NCBI GenBank assembly: GCA_934402395.1
Contig: CAKRTQ010000026.1
Span: 1-12,606, forward strand
Origin: an uncultured Eubacteriales bacterium
GTDB taxonomy: Bacteria; Bacillota; Clostridia; Oscillospirales; CAG-272
Direction: 5' to 3'
DNA: 12,606 bases
Each line of letters starts with the position of its first letter. Positions within the stretch are counted from its first letter, which is position 1. This document shows positions 1 to 7,227 of the stretch, one piece after another. The translations under genes were made by a program, and so were the position numbers. The notes under the pieces were generated by a model, which was not told the origin of the DNA, made no database searches, and saw only the letters and a program-made list of their open reading frames with translations.

Positions 1-1407
1 AGTCGAGTAGTAGGACGGTGCATACTGAAGATGATAAAAGAATCCGGCGGCCTCACGTACAAATGTAACAGCTTGGGAAAGGCTGAGACCGGCGGCGGTA
101 TCTGTGCCGTTATCAAGTGGGATCACGGGATCGGTCCTATGCTCGATGGCGTATTCATGGCGGTAGATCTTACTCATGGCGAGCTTTGTGTAATCGCAGT
201 CGCCGATGCGCCAGCCGTTCGGAGTTTTGACAAAGGTGACGCTTGTTGTAAAATAGGGGCCCCGTGCGTCACCGCCGGCAGCATGAAGAACAACATCCAT
301 AGTGGCGGTGTCGCCGTCACAACGGAAGTTGCGCGCATAATAGATATCCCCGGGGTTATACTGTGATTGCCAGCCGCCGATGTATTTGTACGTAACGCCC
401 TCATACACGTAAAAGAGAGGGCATTTTTTGACGCCTTGCTCATACGGATAACTGTCGGGGCGAAGCTCGGCAAGACAGTATGTCACGCTTCCTTCGGCGA
501 TCTCATCGGTGAAATACTGCTTTGTCATTGCAAGGGCTTCTTCGGCGTTGCTGTACGGCATGTTTCTTCTGTCGCACGGTATCCTGCCGAACATAAGCTC
601 GACACCCTCAATGTTGAAATACTTTGTTTCATCGGTAAGACCATCGTTGAACTGGAGCCATGAATAAAACGTTCCGCCGCGGCGTGCAAGGTCGCACGCC
701 TCGGTATATGTAAATCTGTCGGTGTCGTGTGAGACCTTGGGGGCGGGATGGGTCGTGCTGTATTCCTCCCATGAAAGCTCGCCGCATATGAGACGTAGGA
801 GGTCGCCTTCTCCGCTTATGCGCCAGCCGTCAGAGCCGCGTTTGAGAACGATCTCAAGCGCAAAGTCGCGGTCGGGGTCTTCAGTGTAACGCGGCATCGA
901 CATTACCGCATTGACCGTGGCGCGGTCACCGTTGATTTTAAGATCGTATACGTTCCATACACTGCTGTTCGGAATATTTGAGTCCCAGGTATGGGCTTTG
1001 TACCATATGCCGTCTTTTTCGTAAAACATAGGGTGATCGATGCCACGAAGCCGGCATTCGTAGCAAAATCCTGTCATCTTGTCGGTGATCCCGGTATCAA
1101 AGTAGCGCTCCATCTCTTTTTTAAAGTCGTTAGGGGTGGTGTAGCCGTCCTTGTCAAGCTGATGGAAGGTAAAGGTCCTATCTCCGATCGTGACGTCTAT
1201 CTCACTCCCTATTTGCGGCATAAAATGGATCGCTCTGTAGTATCCCTCGCACGCATAGTAATAGTAGAACTGCCACCCGTTGCGTATGATCTCTGCCGCC
1301 TCGTCAAGCGTCAGCTCTCCCGCAGAGGCTGAAGCGGTAACGGAGATGGGCGATGCCGCCAGAAACAGCGCGGCGAGGATGAGAAGAACGGAAACGATTT
1401 TTTTCAT
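1..1407 (-). CDS. Secreted multi-repeat protein, IseA/YoeB-like modules (C-terminus outside window)
   Basis: An open frame starts at ATG 1407 and runs 469 codons to the window edge with no stop, so the C-terminus is missing. AAGGAGG lies 8 nt upstream of the ATG, which fixes the start. Residues 1-27 form a signal peptide (MKK, hydrophobic stretch, small residues near 25-29). The mature part repeats about every 200 residues. Each unit opens with an amphipathic helix (LTLDEAAEIIRNGWQFYYYY at 32; FTYTEACDLARRGGTFYSWL at 232; LSLSQAVTFVREAAGFFYHL at 441). Next come a YFDTGIT- or YFTDEIA-like segment (102, 298), a PMFYEKDGIWYK- or PLFYVYEGVTYK-like strand pair (126, 330), and a strand ending in GWRI (194, 398). 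This layout resembles the IseA/YoeB family of secreted DL-endopeptidase inhibitors, which act on cell-wall hydrolases. The family assignment is by pattern only. The gene follows the HIT gene but has its own promoter. Confidence 0.8.
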   Translation of the reverse strand, partial: MKKIVSVLLILAALFLAASPISVTASASAGELTLDEAAEIIRNGWQFYYYYACEGYYRAIHFMPQIGSEIDVTIGDRTFTFHQLDKDGYTTPNDFKKEMERYFDTGITDKMTGFCYECRLRGIDHPMFYEKDGIWYKAHTWDSNIPNSSVWNVYDLKINGDRATVNAVMSMPRYTEDPDRDFALEIVLKRGSDGWRISGEGDLLRLICGELSWEEYSTTHPAPKVSHDTDRFTYTEACDLARRGGTFYSWLQFNDGLTDETKYFNIEGVELMFGRIPCDRRNMPYSNAEEALAMTKQYFTDEIAEGSVTYCLAELRPDSYPYEQGVKKCPLFYVYEGVTYKYIGGWQSQYNPGDIYYARNFRCDGDTATMDVVLHAAGGDARGPYFTTSVTFVKTPNGWRIGDCDYTKLAMSKIYRHEYAIEHRTDPVIPLDNGTDTAAGLSLSQAVTFVREAAGFFYHLQYAPSYYST

Positions 1408-1436
1408 ATTGTTAGCCTCCTTGGTATTGTGTCAAC

Positions 1437-1465
1437 ATTGTATCATATATCACGCTGAAAATCAA
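1437..1465 (-). promoter_or_regulatory. Sigma-A-type promoter of the secreted repeat protein
   Basis: On the minus strand TTGATT (1465-1460) and TACAAT (1442-1437) are separated by exactly 17 nt. Transcription would begin near 1430, leaving a leader of about 22 nt that contains AAGGAGG. Confidence 0.65.
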
Positions 1466-1523
1466 TGTGCGGTATGTATTTTCGGCATTATGCACATTTG
1501 GGAATGTTTCGTTTGTACAATAT

Positions 1524-1570
1524 AAATAAAAGGGTTATTAAAAAACTCGGCTTGAGTTTTTTAATAACCC
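1524..1570 (-). terminator. Hairpin terminator after the HIT gene
   Basis: A perfect 17-bp inverted repeat (arms 1532-1548 and 1554-1570) surrounds a 5-nt loop. On the minus strand it is followed by CTTTTATTTATA, a T-rich tail. It lies 36 nt past the stop of the HIT gene. Confidence 0.8.
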
Positions 1571-1605
1571 GGCGGCTCTCCGCTGCTTTACAGTCGTTTT
1601 GAGTT

Positions 1606-1944
1606 TTATGCCATGCTCTCTGGCAGCTTTTTGCCGCCTACGAGATGAAAATGCAGGTGCTTTACCGACTGGCAGCCGTCCTCGCCGCAGTTGGTTATAA
1701 CGCGATAGCCGTTCTTGAGCCCGCACGCGGCGGCGATCTTCGGTATCGCTTCAAAAATGTGCGCGACGGCGGCGCTGTTTTCAGTCGTTATCTCATCCGC
1801 CGATGCAATATGCTCGCGCGGAACTATAAGCACGTGCACAGGTGCCTGCGGGTTTATGTCACGGAAGGCGTAAACGTATTCATCTTCGTATACCTTGCCC
1901 GAGGGGATCTCTCCCGCGATTATTTTACAGAAAAGACAGTCCAT
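1606..1944 (-). CDS. HIT-family (HINT-type) nucleotide hydrolase
   Basis: A complete 112-residue protein of typical HINT length. It carries the histidine triad HLHFHLV, with H96, H98 and H100 in the HxHxHxx pattern that binds the alpha-phosphate and supplies the nucleophile. Other family marks are the N-terminal CLFCKIIAGEIPS (C3 and C6), the VYEDEYVYAFRDINPQAPVH segment, and VPREH (H45). C3, C6, H45 and H96 could form the structural zinc site seen in some HINT proteins. The family hydrolyses nucleoside phosphoramidates such as aminoacyl-adenylates in the cytoplasm. GGAG sits 6 nt before the ATG. It lies 70 nt downstream of rpsU on the same strand, separated by a terminator, so it may be expressed by read-through. 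Confidence 0.95.
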   Translation of the reverse strand: MDCLFCKIIAGEIPSGKVYEDEYVYAFRDINPQAPVHVLIVPREHIASADEITTENSAAVAHIFEAIPKIAAACGLKNGYRVITNCGEDGCQSVKHLHFHLVGGKKLPESMA

Positions 1945-1961
1945 TTTTTACTCCTTTTTTT

Positions 1962-2009
1962 GAAAAAAACAAAACGGGACGCGCCGCTTGCACAGACGCG
2001 TTCCGTTTT
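1962..2009 (-). terminator. Rho-independent terminator after rpsU
   Basis: The minus strand forms a 13-bp stem with one G-T wobble (arms 2009-1997 and 1983-1971) around a 13-nt loop, followed by GTTTTTTTC. It begins 5 nt after the rpsU stop codon and partly isolates rpsU from the HIT gene. Confidence 0.85.
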
Positions 2010-2014
2010 ACGGA

Positions 2015-2191
2015 TTATTTGTATTTGCGCTTTCTGGCGGCTTCGGATTTCTTCTTCCGCTTTACGCTGGGCTTTTCGTAATGCTCTCTCTTGCGAAGCT
2101 CGGTAAGGACGCCGGAACGAGCGCACTGCCGTTTGAAACGACGCAGAGCACTGTCAAGTGTCTCGCCTTCTCTGACTTTTACTTCTGCCAT
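2015..2191 (-). CDS. rpsU: 30S ribosomal protein S21
   Basis: A 58-residue protein beginning MAEVKVREGETLDSALRRFK, with the typical S21 core (FKRQCARSGVLTELRKREHY) and a strongly basic tail ending KKKSEAARKRKYK. S21 joins the 30S platform near the anti-Shine-Dalgarno region and takes part in initiation. The frame is open upstream, but ATG 2191 is chosen because GGGAGG lies 8 nt before it and the family starts exactly there. The unit is monocistronic: a perfect consensus promoter lies upstream and a terminator directly downstream. The upstream neighbour spoVAF ends at 2337 on the same strand. Confidence 0.97.
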   Translation of the reverse strand: MAEVKVREGETLDSALRRFKRQCARSGVLTELRKREHYEKPSVKRKKKSEAARKRKYK

Positions 2192-2256
2192 TCTTTTTCC
2201 CTCCCTTCGCAACGCACAGCACCGGGGTGTGTGCAAAAAACCAATTAACAGAATGC

Positions 2257-2285
2257 ATTATACAACATATTGCGTCTCTTGTCAA
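2257..2285 (-). promoter_or_regulatory. Perfect consensus sigma-A promoter of rpsU
   Basis: TTGACA (2285-2280), a 17-nt spacer and TATAAT (2262-2257) all match consensus on the minus strand. The start of transcription would be near 2250, about 60 nt before the rpsU ATG. A dyad (TCTCTT-GAC-AAGAGA, 2289-2275) is centred on the -35 box and could be an operator or chance. Confidence 0.9.
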
Positions 2286-2336
2286 GAGATTTTTTTCATT
2301 TTTATTCTTCCGCACACTATTTTTTGCGTAAAGGGG

Positions 2337-3770
2337 TCATCCGCGCCTGCCGACATCCTTCTTTTTGACTCTGAAAAACACCGCAAGGCAGGCGCGCGCA
2401 TCGAACGGGATTATGGGGTAAAGGTATGAGTGCGAATCGTTAACGGTGCGGTTTGACACAAGAAGCAATATGATGCCCGCTGTTCCGGCGGCAAATCCCA
2501 CCCAGCCTGCGAGCGCAACGAGGATGAGCAGTCCTATGCGCATGAACTTAAGCGCGTAGCCGAGCTCGTACGACCGCTGTGAAAAATTCGCTATGGCGAC
2601 AAATGCCGTGTAAAGAATGACCTCGGGTATCAGCCAGCCTATATCCACGGCAAAATCGCCGAGTATCAGTCCGCCGACGACGGAAAGGGAGTTGGAGAGC
2701 ATCGACGGTGTGTTCATTGACGCCATTTTAAGTCCGTCAACAACAAATTCCACGAGCAGAAGCTGTGCGAGAATAGGTATCTTGCCCCGGTCGGCGGGAA
2801 TTATAAAGGTGAGCCAGCCGGGCAGCGCGTCGGGATACCCGAGAAGCATATACCATATCGGTACCAGAAAAAGCGTCAGAAGGCACACGGTGTGACGCAC
2901 CATGCGTATGAATGTGGCTGTCAGAGGCGGAAAATAGTAGTCGTTCGTCTCCTGAACGAAATCAAATATCGACGTCGGAAGCACCATTGCCTCGGGCGAG
3001 TTGTCTACGAGTATCAGCACGCTCCCCTCAAGCAGCTGCGCGGCGGCGGCATCGGGACGCTCAGTTGAGCGTATTTTGGGGAACGGATTGTACCACCGCG
3101 TGCGTATGAGGCACTCGGCGAGCGATTCGTGCCCGAGGGTGAGCGAATCGGTGTCGATATTCCGCAGCCGCTCGCGCAGATGCCCGACATATCCCGCATC
3201 GGCTCTTCCGTCCATGTAGCATATGACCACATCGGTCTTTGAGGCGGAGCCTATCGAGAGATATTCCATTGTAAGCGAGGTGTCGCGTATGCGGCGGCGT
3301 ATCAGAGCCGTGTTGAAGATAAGCGTTTCGACAAAGCCGTCGCGCGAGCCGCGCATAACGCGGTCATTTTCCGGCTCCGAGGTCTCGCGCGCGGGGTAGG
3401 AGCGCGAGTCTATAACGACAGCCCATTCGCCGAAGCGGCTGCCTATCATCAGCGATGCGCCGGAAAGCACCATTGAAAGCATGGTGTCAAGCGAGTCGGT
3501 GACATCGGTCTCAACGTATGCCACGTGCGCACGGGTGAAGGCGCGGGCGCATTCGCCGCCGCTCTCGCTGCCGAGCCCGTCAAGCGAGACGAGAGCCAGC
3601 ATCAGCTTCTGCATAACGGTGTCCTTGACAAAGCCGTCGATGTAGTAGAGCGTCACCTCATCGCGCCCGATGCGCAGGGGCTTTTTTATTACATCAAAAT
3701 TTTCTTCAACGCGCAGCAGCCGGTCGAGCTGAGCCACATTGTCGGCGTATACATTTGAAAGTTTGCGCAT
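2337..3770 (-). CDS. spoVAF: Spore membrane protein SpoVAF (GerA family)
   Basis: A 477-residue protein with the GerA-family layout: a soluble N-terminal half (about 1-285) and a C-terminal half with about four or five hydrophobic segments (roughly 290-310, 320-345, 360-398 and 408-440). Features typical of SpoVAF rather than GerAA are the N-terminal FDVIKKPLRI...LYYIDGFVKDTVMQK and the central RWYNPFPKIRSTERPDAAAA followed by LLEGSVLILVDNSPEA. SpoVAF sits in the inner membrane of the spore and helps germination. The ATG at 3770 is preferred, with GAAAGGT about 13 nt upstream; an in-frame TTG at 3791 would add seven residues but has no ribosome site. No other spoVA genes adjoin it; hprK is upstream and rpsU downstream. 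A sigma-G-like promoter lies just before it. Confidence 0.88.
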   Translation of the reverse strand: MRKLSNVYADNVAQLDRLLRVEENFDVIKKPLRIGRDEVTLYYIDGFVKDTVMQKLMLALVSLDGLGSESGGECARAFTRAHVAYVETDVTDSLDTMLSMVLSGASLMIGSRFGEWAVVIDSRSYPARETSEPENDRVMRGSRDGFVETLIFNTALIRRRIRDTSLTMEYLSIGSASKTDVVICYMDGRADAGYVGHLRERLRNIDTDSLTLGHESLAECLIRTRWYNPFPKIRSTERPDAAAAQLLEGSVLILVDNSPEAMVLPTSIFDFVQETNDYYFPPLTATFIRMVRHTVCLLTLFLVPIWYMLLGYPDALPGWLTFIIPADRGKIPILAQLLLVEFVVDGLKMASMNTPSMLSNSLSVVGGLILGDFAVDIGWLIPEVILYTAFVAIANFSQRSYELGYALKFMRIGLLILVALAGWVGFAAGTAGIILLLVSNRTVNDSHSYLYPIIPFDARACLAVFFRVKKKDVGRRG

Positions 3771-3819
3771 AATAAACCGAATACCTTTCAAGGGTTTTTA
3801 CGGGTTTATTATGCGCAAA
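3762..3819. repeat. 17-bp perfect inverted repeat at the spoVAF promoter and start codon
   Basis: tttgcgcataataaacc (3762-3778) returns as its exact reverse complement at 3803-3819, with a 24-nt spacer. On the minus strand the distal arm contains the sigma-G-like -10 element CATAATA, and the proximal arm contains the ATG at 3770. A transcript started at that promoter would lack most of the first arm, but read-through from hprK would fold both and hide the start codon. Confidence 0.85.
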
Positions 3820-3835
3820 AAATCTGTGATTATTC
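3807..3835 (-). promoter_or_regulatory. Sigma-G-like forespore promoter of spoVAF
   Basis: On the minus strand GAATA (3835-3831), 17 nt, then CATAATA (3813-3807) matches the pattern known for Bacillus sigma-G promoters. spoVA genes are sigma-G controlled in Bacillus. It lies just upstream of the spoVAF start, inside the short hprK-spoVAF gap. The -35 box begins 8 nt past the hprK stop. Confidence 0.6.
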
Positions 3836-3842
3836 GGGAGTG

Positions 3843-4778
3843 TCAGTCCTTCAGACCTATCATGCCCATCAGCTTCTTGTTGAATTCCTCGGCGGTGTTG
3901 TAGCCCATCTTCTTCTGGCGGTTGTTCATGGCGGCGATCTCAAGGATTATCGAAAGGTTGCGCCCCGGCTTGACCGGAATAGTGATCGACGGCAGGTCGA
4001 TGCCGAGTATTTCCACGGTCTTTTCCTCAAGACCGAGCCTGTCGTACATTTTGCCGTGTATCCATTGCTCAAGGTGGATCACAAGGTCGATACGTTCGGT
4101 GTCCTTGACGGCTCCCATGCCGAAAAGACGGCGTACATCGACGATGCCGATGCCGCGCAACTCGATATAGTGACGTATCACCTCCGGCGCGCTGCCGACA
4201 AGCGTTTTTGCCGAGACCTTTTTGATCTCAACGGCATCGTCGGCGATAAGGCGGTGACCTCTCTTTACAAGCTCGATCGCGGTTTCGCTTTTTCCGACTC
4301 CGCTGTCGCCGAGTATCAGAATGCCCTCGCCGTACACTTCGACCAGAACGCCGTGGCGCGTTATGCGCGGGGCAAGCGAAATGTTGAGGGAGGCTATGAG
4401 CGCAGCCATGAGCGGAGATGTCTTTTCATTCGACCGCAAAAGCGGAACGCCGCACTTCTGCGAGTGATGGATAAGCTCCTCAAACGGTTCAAGCCCGGAG
4501 GTGACGATCACGGCGACGGGGCGGCGGTCGATAAAGGCGTCGATGCGGCTGTTGCGCTCCTCGCAGCTCATGCTTGAAAGGTAGCAGTGCTCGGCGTTTC
4601 CGATGAGCTGGATGCGGTCCGGCTCAAAAAGCTCAAAAAAACCCGCGAGCGCCAGCGCCGGGCGGTTCAGCTCGGTGGTCTTTACCATTATATCTGATGC
4701 CGCGCCGGGCAGCGATACCGGCTCAAGCGAAAATTCATCAATGAGGCTTTGCAGTGAAACTGTGTATTCTTCGTCCAT
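3843..4778 (-). CDS. hprK: HPr kinase/phosphorylase
   Basis: A 311-residue protein of standard length. This enzyme phosphorylates HPr on Ser46 and also removes that phosphate, controlling carbon catabolite repression in low-GC Gram-positives. The N-terminal domain is about 1-130. The kinase domain has H142 (RHGVLVEVYG, the conserved His before the P-loop), the Walker A motif GDSGVGKS at 157-164, the acidic pair DD at 180-181, and the HprK signature IELRGIGIVDVRRLFG at 205-220. A conserved PVKPGRN follows at 268. The ATG at 4778 is the only plausible start, but no good ribosome site lies directly before it: AAAGGAAG is about 35 nt upstream, with a near-palindrome between. It is divergent from the lipoprotein operon at 5001. 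Confidence 0.97.
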   Translation of the reverse strand: MDEEYTVSLQSLIDEFSLEPVSLPGAASDIMVKTTELNRPALALAGFFELFEPDRIQLIGNAEHCYLSSMSCEERNSRIDAFIDRRPVAVIVTSGLEPFEELIHHSQKCGVPLLRSNEKTSPLMAALIASLNISLAPRITRHGVLVEVYGEGILILGDSGVGKSETAIELVKRGHRLIADDAVEIKKVSAKTLVGSAPEVIRHYIELRGIGIVDVRRLFGMGAVKDTERIDLVIHLEQWIHGKMYDRLGLEEKTVEILGIDLPSITIPVKPGRNLSIILEIAAMNNRQKKMGYNTAEEFNKKLMGMIGLKD

Positions 4779-4790
4779 TTTTATAATATC

Positions 4791-4812
4791 GCTTTCGCCG
4801 ATCGCCGAAAGC
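4791..4812. repeat. Near-palindrome in the hprK leader
   Basis: gctttcg (4791-4797) and cgaaagc (4806-4812) flank an 8-nt centre containing CGATCG. The 22-bp element is symmetric except at two positions. It lies between the distant AAAGGAAG and the hprK ATG, so it could be an mRNA hairpin that brings the ribosome site closer, or a protein-binding dyad. Confidence 0.5.
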
Positions 4813-4833
4813 TTCCTTTCACACTTTACATAA

Positions 4834-4842
4834 ATTATATCA
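4834..4842 (-). promoter_or_regulatory. Extended -10 promoter of hprK
   Basis: TGATATAAT on the minus strand supplies a consensus TATAAT (4839-4834) with the TGn extension. The -35 position (TTCCCA) is poor, which is usual for extended -10 promoters. Transcription would begin near 4827, about 50 nt before the ATG. Confidence 0.6.
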
Positions 4843-4955
4843 CAACAACGTCGTTATGGGAAGCGGTTTTTCGTTATTTTTTTCTTACCGCTTCATTATT
4901 TTTAACGGGAACGAAAAAAGCGTGCCGTATTCACAACAGCGTCACAATAACGGAC

Positions 4956-4961
4956 TATAAT
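4956..4961 (+). promoter_or_regulatory. Probable -10 box of the 5001 lipoprotein operon
   Basis: A consensus TATAAT lies 39 nt before the ATG at 5001. The -35 region (ACAACA at 17-nt spacing) is weak. Together with the hprK promoter it makes the 222-bp gap 4779-5000 a divergent promoter region. I see nothing else certain in that gap. Confidence 0.45.
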
Positions 4962-5000
4962 TAGTGCATATAATTATTTATTCCACACCGGAGAAAAGAT

Positions 5001-6044
5001 ATGAAGATAAGAAATATAATGCGTACTGCCGCTGTTGCGGCGGCGATACTGCTGGCGCTGGCGCTTTCCGCCTGTTCGGAGATGCGCCCGATAAAAAGCA
5101 GCAAGGACGATCTTGAAGTTGTGGGCAAGGTCGGCAGATTCGATGTTTATTATGAGGAGCTGCGCTATATTACGATCAACTGCAAAAGGGATATGGAGAT
5201 AATACACGGCGAAACGATATGGGATGATCCCGACAAGGCAGCCGCATACCGCGATGAGCTTTACGAACGGGTCGAAGCGGGTATAGCCAGCGACTATTAC
5301 GGCGTTCTTGCGCTTGCCGACGTGCTTTACTCCGCCGGCGGCGGAGCCGACGCCATGCTTGCCTCTGATGAGGTGAAAAATGCCGTCCAGACCTCGGTTG
5401 ACGAAACCGTGAGCGAGGCGGGCGGTAAAAAGGAGTACCGCGAGGCACTCCTGAAAAACTCAATGACCGATCACCTTTACCGCTTTTACATGTCGGTGGA
5501 AAAGATCTCGTCCGAACTGTTTTTCATCGCGCGTGATGACCTCGGGCTGCTTGACGATACCGACGAATACGCGAAAAGCTATATGAATTCGGATAAGTTC
5601 ATACGCACGAACCATGTTTATCTCGAGGGCAAGACCGAAAAAAACCGCGCGCTTGCCGATGAGATAGAGAAAAAACTCAGAGCAAGCGACAATCCCGAGG
5701 CTGAGCTGATACTGCTTAAGGGCAGATACTGCGCCGACTGGAAAATGACCACCACGCACGGGTACTACTTTGCGCACGGCAACTCGGACTGCGGCGATGA
5801 ATACGAGACGACCGCGTTTTCAATGAAGGACGGAGAGATAAGCGGCGTTGTTGAATCCGACACCGGTTACTACGTCATAATGCGGCTCGCCAAAGAGGAA
5901 AGCTATATGACGGAAAGCTTTGACGAATTCAAAACACAGATAATAGGCACCGATTTCAACGATCTTATCGGCGCCCGCACCGAAGAGATGAGCTATACTC
6001 CCACCGAGTACGGCAAGTCCGTCGACCTTGTTGCAATGAAATGA
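5001..6044 (+). CDS. PrsA/SurA-like peptidyl-prolyl isomerase lipoprotein, probably degenerate
   Basis: A 347-residue protein. The signal peptide ends in the lipobox L22-S-A-C25, so it should be anchored to the outer face of the membrane by lipid. After the lipobox, VVGKVGRFDVYYEELRYI (40-57) matches the SurA/PrsA N-terminal start, followed by a long helical domain (about 75-190). Residues 200-298 resemble a parvulin domain: IRTNHVYLEGKTEKNRALADE, later YYFAHG, then YETTAFSMKDGEISGVVESD and GYYVIMRL. It is short for PrsA and several parvulin active-site positions are not obvious, so it may be a chaperone without isomerase activity. GGAG lies 7 nt before the ATG. It is the first gene of an operon and overlaps the next by ATGA. 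Confidence 0.8.
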   Translation: MKIRNIMRTAAVAAAILLALALSACSEMRPIKSSKDDLEVVGKVGRFDVYYEELRYITINCKRDMEIIHGETIWDDPDKAAAYRDELYERVEAGIASDYYGVLALADVLYSAGGGADAMLASDEVKNAVQTSVDETVSEAGGKKEYREALLKNSMTDHLYRFYMSVEKISSELFFIARDDLGLLDDTDEYAKSYMNSDKFIRTNHVYLEGKTEKNRALADEIEKKLRASDNPEAELILLKGRYCADWKMTTTHGYYFAHGNSDCGDEYETTAFSMKDGEISGVVESDTGYYVIMRLAKEESYMTESFDEFKTQIIGTDFNDLIGARTEEMSYTPTEYGKSVDLVAMK

Positions 6045-7066
6045 GCCGTGGACGGAGACGCGCCTGGAGAAGCAGGCACAGAGTACAGCTCGGCAGCGGG
6101 TGGATAGTGGCAATGGCGGTGATGCTTGCCGCAGCTATGCTTTTTACCGGGGCGGTGATACTCGGCAACCATCTGCGTTCCGAAGCCGAGGCGACCGACG
6201 GAGAAAGCCGCGGAGAAGAAACAACGCTGCCGGATTTTGACGCTTCGTCTGTTCCGTCGGTAATTGCGCGTTACGCCGTGTTCGGCGGCGATGCTCCGGG
6301 AGAGCCGGGGAAGGTTCCGGCAGACGAGGCGGCGCACGGGCAGGGCAGCGGCGATGAGACCGCAACGCCCGACGTGACCGTTCCCGCCGTGCCGGAAACA
6401 GATGCGGCGCCTGCCGAAACGACCGGGGGTGATGTGTCCGACGCTGCTGCTCCGGCAAAGTACAGCTACAACGCATATTGCGTCGTTATGCGCGGTCCGG
6501 ACGGCGGATTGCACTACCGTTCGGATGTGAGGAGTGTTCTTCTCGGCGCAAAGGATGACGAACAGCTTACGGAACTTGCCGATGGGGTCGCACGCTTTGG
6601 CGGCACGTATCTCAGCGGTGTGTTCTGCGCCACATACCCGGCTGCGGCGGGGACATCGGCTGCGATGAGGGAATACGAAATATCGCTCGCGGCTGAGCTT
6701 GCCGATGCCGGATTCGGCGATATCCTTGTGACCGGGCTTGAGTTCGGGCAGGACGCTGCCGATTTCTGCGCGGCGGTGAAGGGCAGAACGGGCAATTTCG
6801 GCTGCCGTGTGGGTATTACGCTCGGCTACGATTTTTTGTCGTCGGATGATGCAAGGGAAAGCCTTGTGCGCCTCGGCGGATCGTTTGATTTCATCGCGCT
6901 TGATCTTTCGGGTGAGAGCGATGCGGTAAGGATCGACACGCTGCTGCATAATGTCAGGGCGCTCATAGGAATTTATCGCATGAGGGTGCTTGTCGGAAAT
7001 GCGCCGGGGCTTGCCGCTGCGGCACTTGATGCCGGCGCGGCGAATGTCGCCGAGATCGCGGAATAA
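6041..7066 (+). CDS. Membrane-anchored protein with linker and possible TIM-barrel-like domain
   Basis: A 341-residue protein whose ATG overlaps the stop of the preceding gene (ATGA), suggesting translational coupling; no clear ribosome site precedes it. The N-terminus is very basic (RGRRRAWRSRHR), followed by one transmembrane helix at about 21-43, giving a type II orientation with the rest outside. Residues 45-140 are a low-complexity linker rich in Ala, Pro, Glu, Asp, Gly and Thr. Residues 141-341 alternate strands and helices. The segment REYEISLAAELADAGFGDILVTGLEFG (210-236) resembles the DYN.A.A.EA...GFDEI..DY.RF pattern of the DUF4015 putative glycoside hydrolase family, but the catalytic acidic residues are not evident. 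The function is unknown; a wall- or membrane-associated role is inferred from its partner lipoprotein. Confidence 0.75.
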   Translation: MSRGRRRAWRSRHRVQLGSGWIVAMAVMLAAAMLFTGAVILGNHLRSEAEATDGESRGEETTLPDFDASSVPSVIARYAVFGGDAPGEPGKVPADEAAHGQGSGDETATPDVTVPAVPETDAAPAETTGGDVSDAAAPAKYSYNAYCVVMRGPDGGLHYRSDVRSVLLGAKDDEQLTELADGVARFGGTYLSGVFCATYPAAAGTSAAMREYEISLAAELADAGFGDILVTGLEFGQDAADFCAAVKGRTGNFGCRVGITLGYDFLSSDDARESLVRLGGSFDFIALDLSGESDAVRIDTLLHNVRALIGIYRMRVLVGNAPGLAAAALDAGAANVAEIAE

Positions 7067-7086
7067 CGAAAAGGAAAATTATTTTT

Positions 7087-7225
7087 ATGTCAATGATGGA
7101 TAAGCTGCACAGCGGAGAGCTGTATCTGCCCGGAGACGATGAGCTGCAAAGAAAACAGCTTGAATGCCTTGAAAATTGTATGATTTCAAGATGACGCGCC
7201 CGTCGGAGTCGGAAAAAAGAAAAAA
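7087..7225 (+). pseudogene. Frameshifted N-terminal part of the O-acetyltransferase
   Basis: ATG 7087 (AAGGAAA about 11 nt upstream) begins MSMMDKLHSGELYLPGDDEL, the typical maltose/galactoside acetyltransferase N-terminal (Mac) domain, but hits TGA at 7192. The expected continuation LYDFKMTRPSESEKRKK is present in another frame from about 7175 to 7224, and the rest of the enzyme returns to the first frame. A one-base loss in AAAATTG (about 7172-7177) and a one-base gain in the run AAAAAAG (about 7219-7225) would explain this. Confidence 0.75.
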
Positions 7226-7227
7226 GT

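Noticed and set aside
2275..2296. TCTCTTGTCAAGAGA followed by TTTTTTT on the plus strand, terminator-like
   Set aside because: No plus-strand gene lies upstream, and the dyad overlaps the -35 box of the rpsU promoter, which explains the bases better.
3779..3802. Invertible promoter switch at the spoVAF inverted repeat
   Set aside because: The 24-bp spacer is too short for a known invertible segment and holds no second promoter; a regulatory hairpin is simpler.
4861..4893. aagcggt...accgctt inverted repeat in the hprK/lipoprotein gap
   Set aside because: Seven-base arms with a 19-nt AT-rich loop are too weak, and no gene ends there.
7219..7226. A-AAA-AAG programmed -1 frameshift site
   Set aside because: Returning to the beta-helix frame needs +1 (or -2), not -1, and no stimulatory structure was seen.
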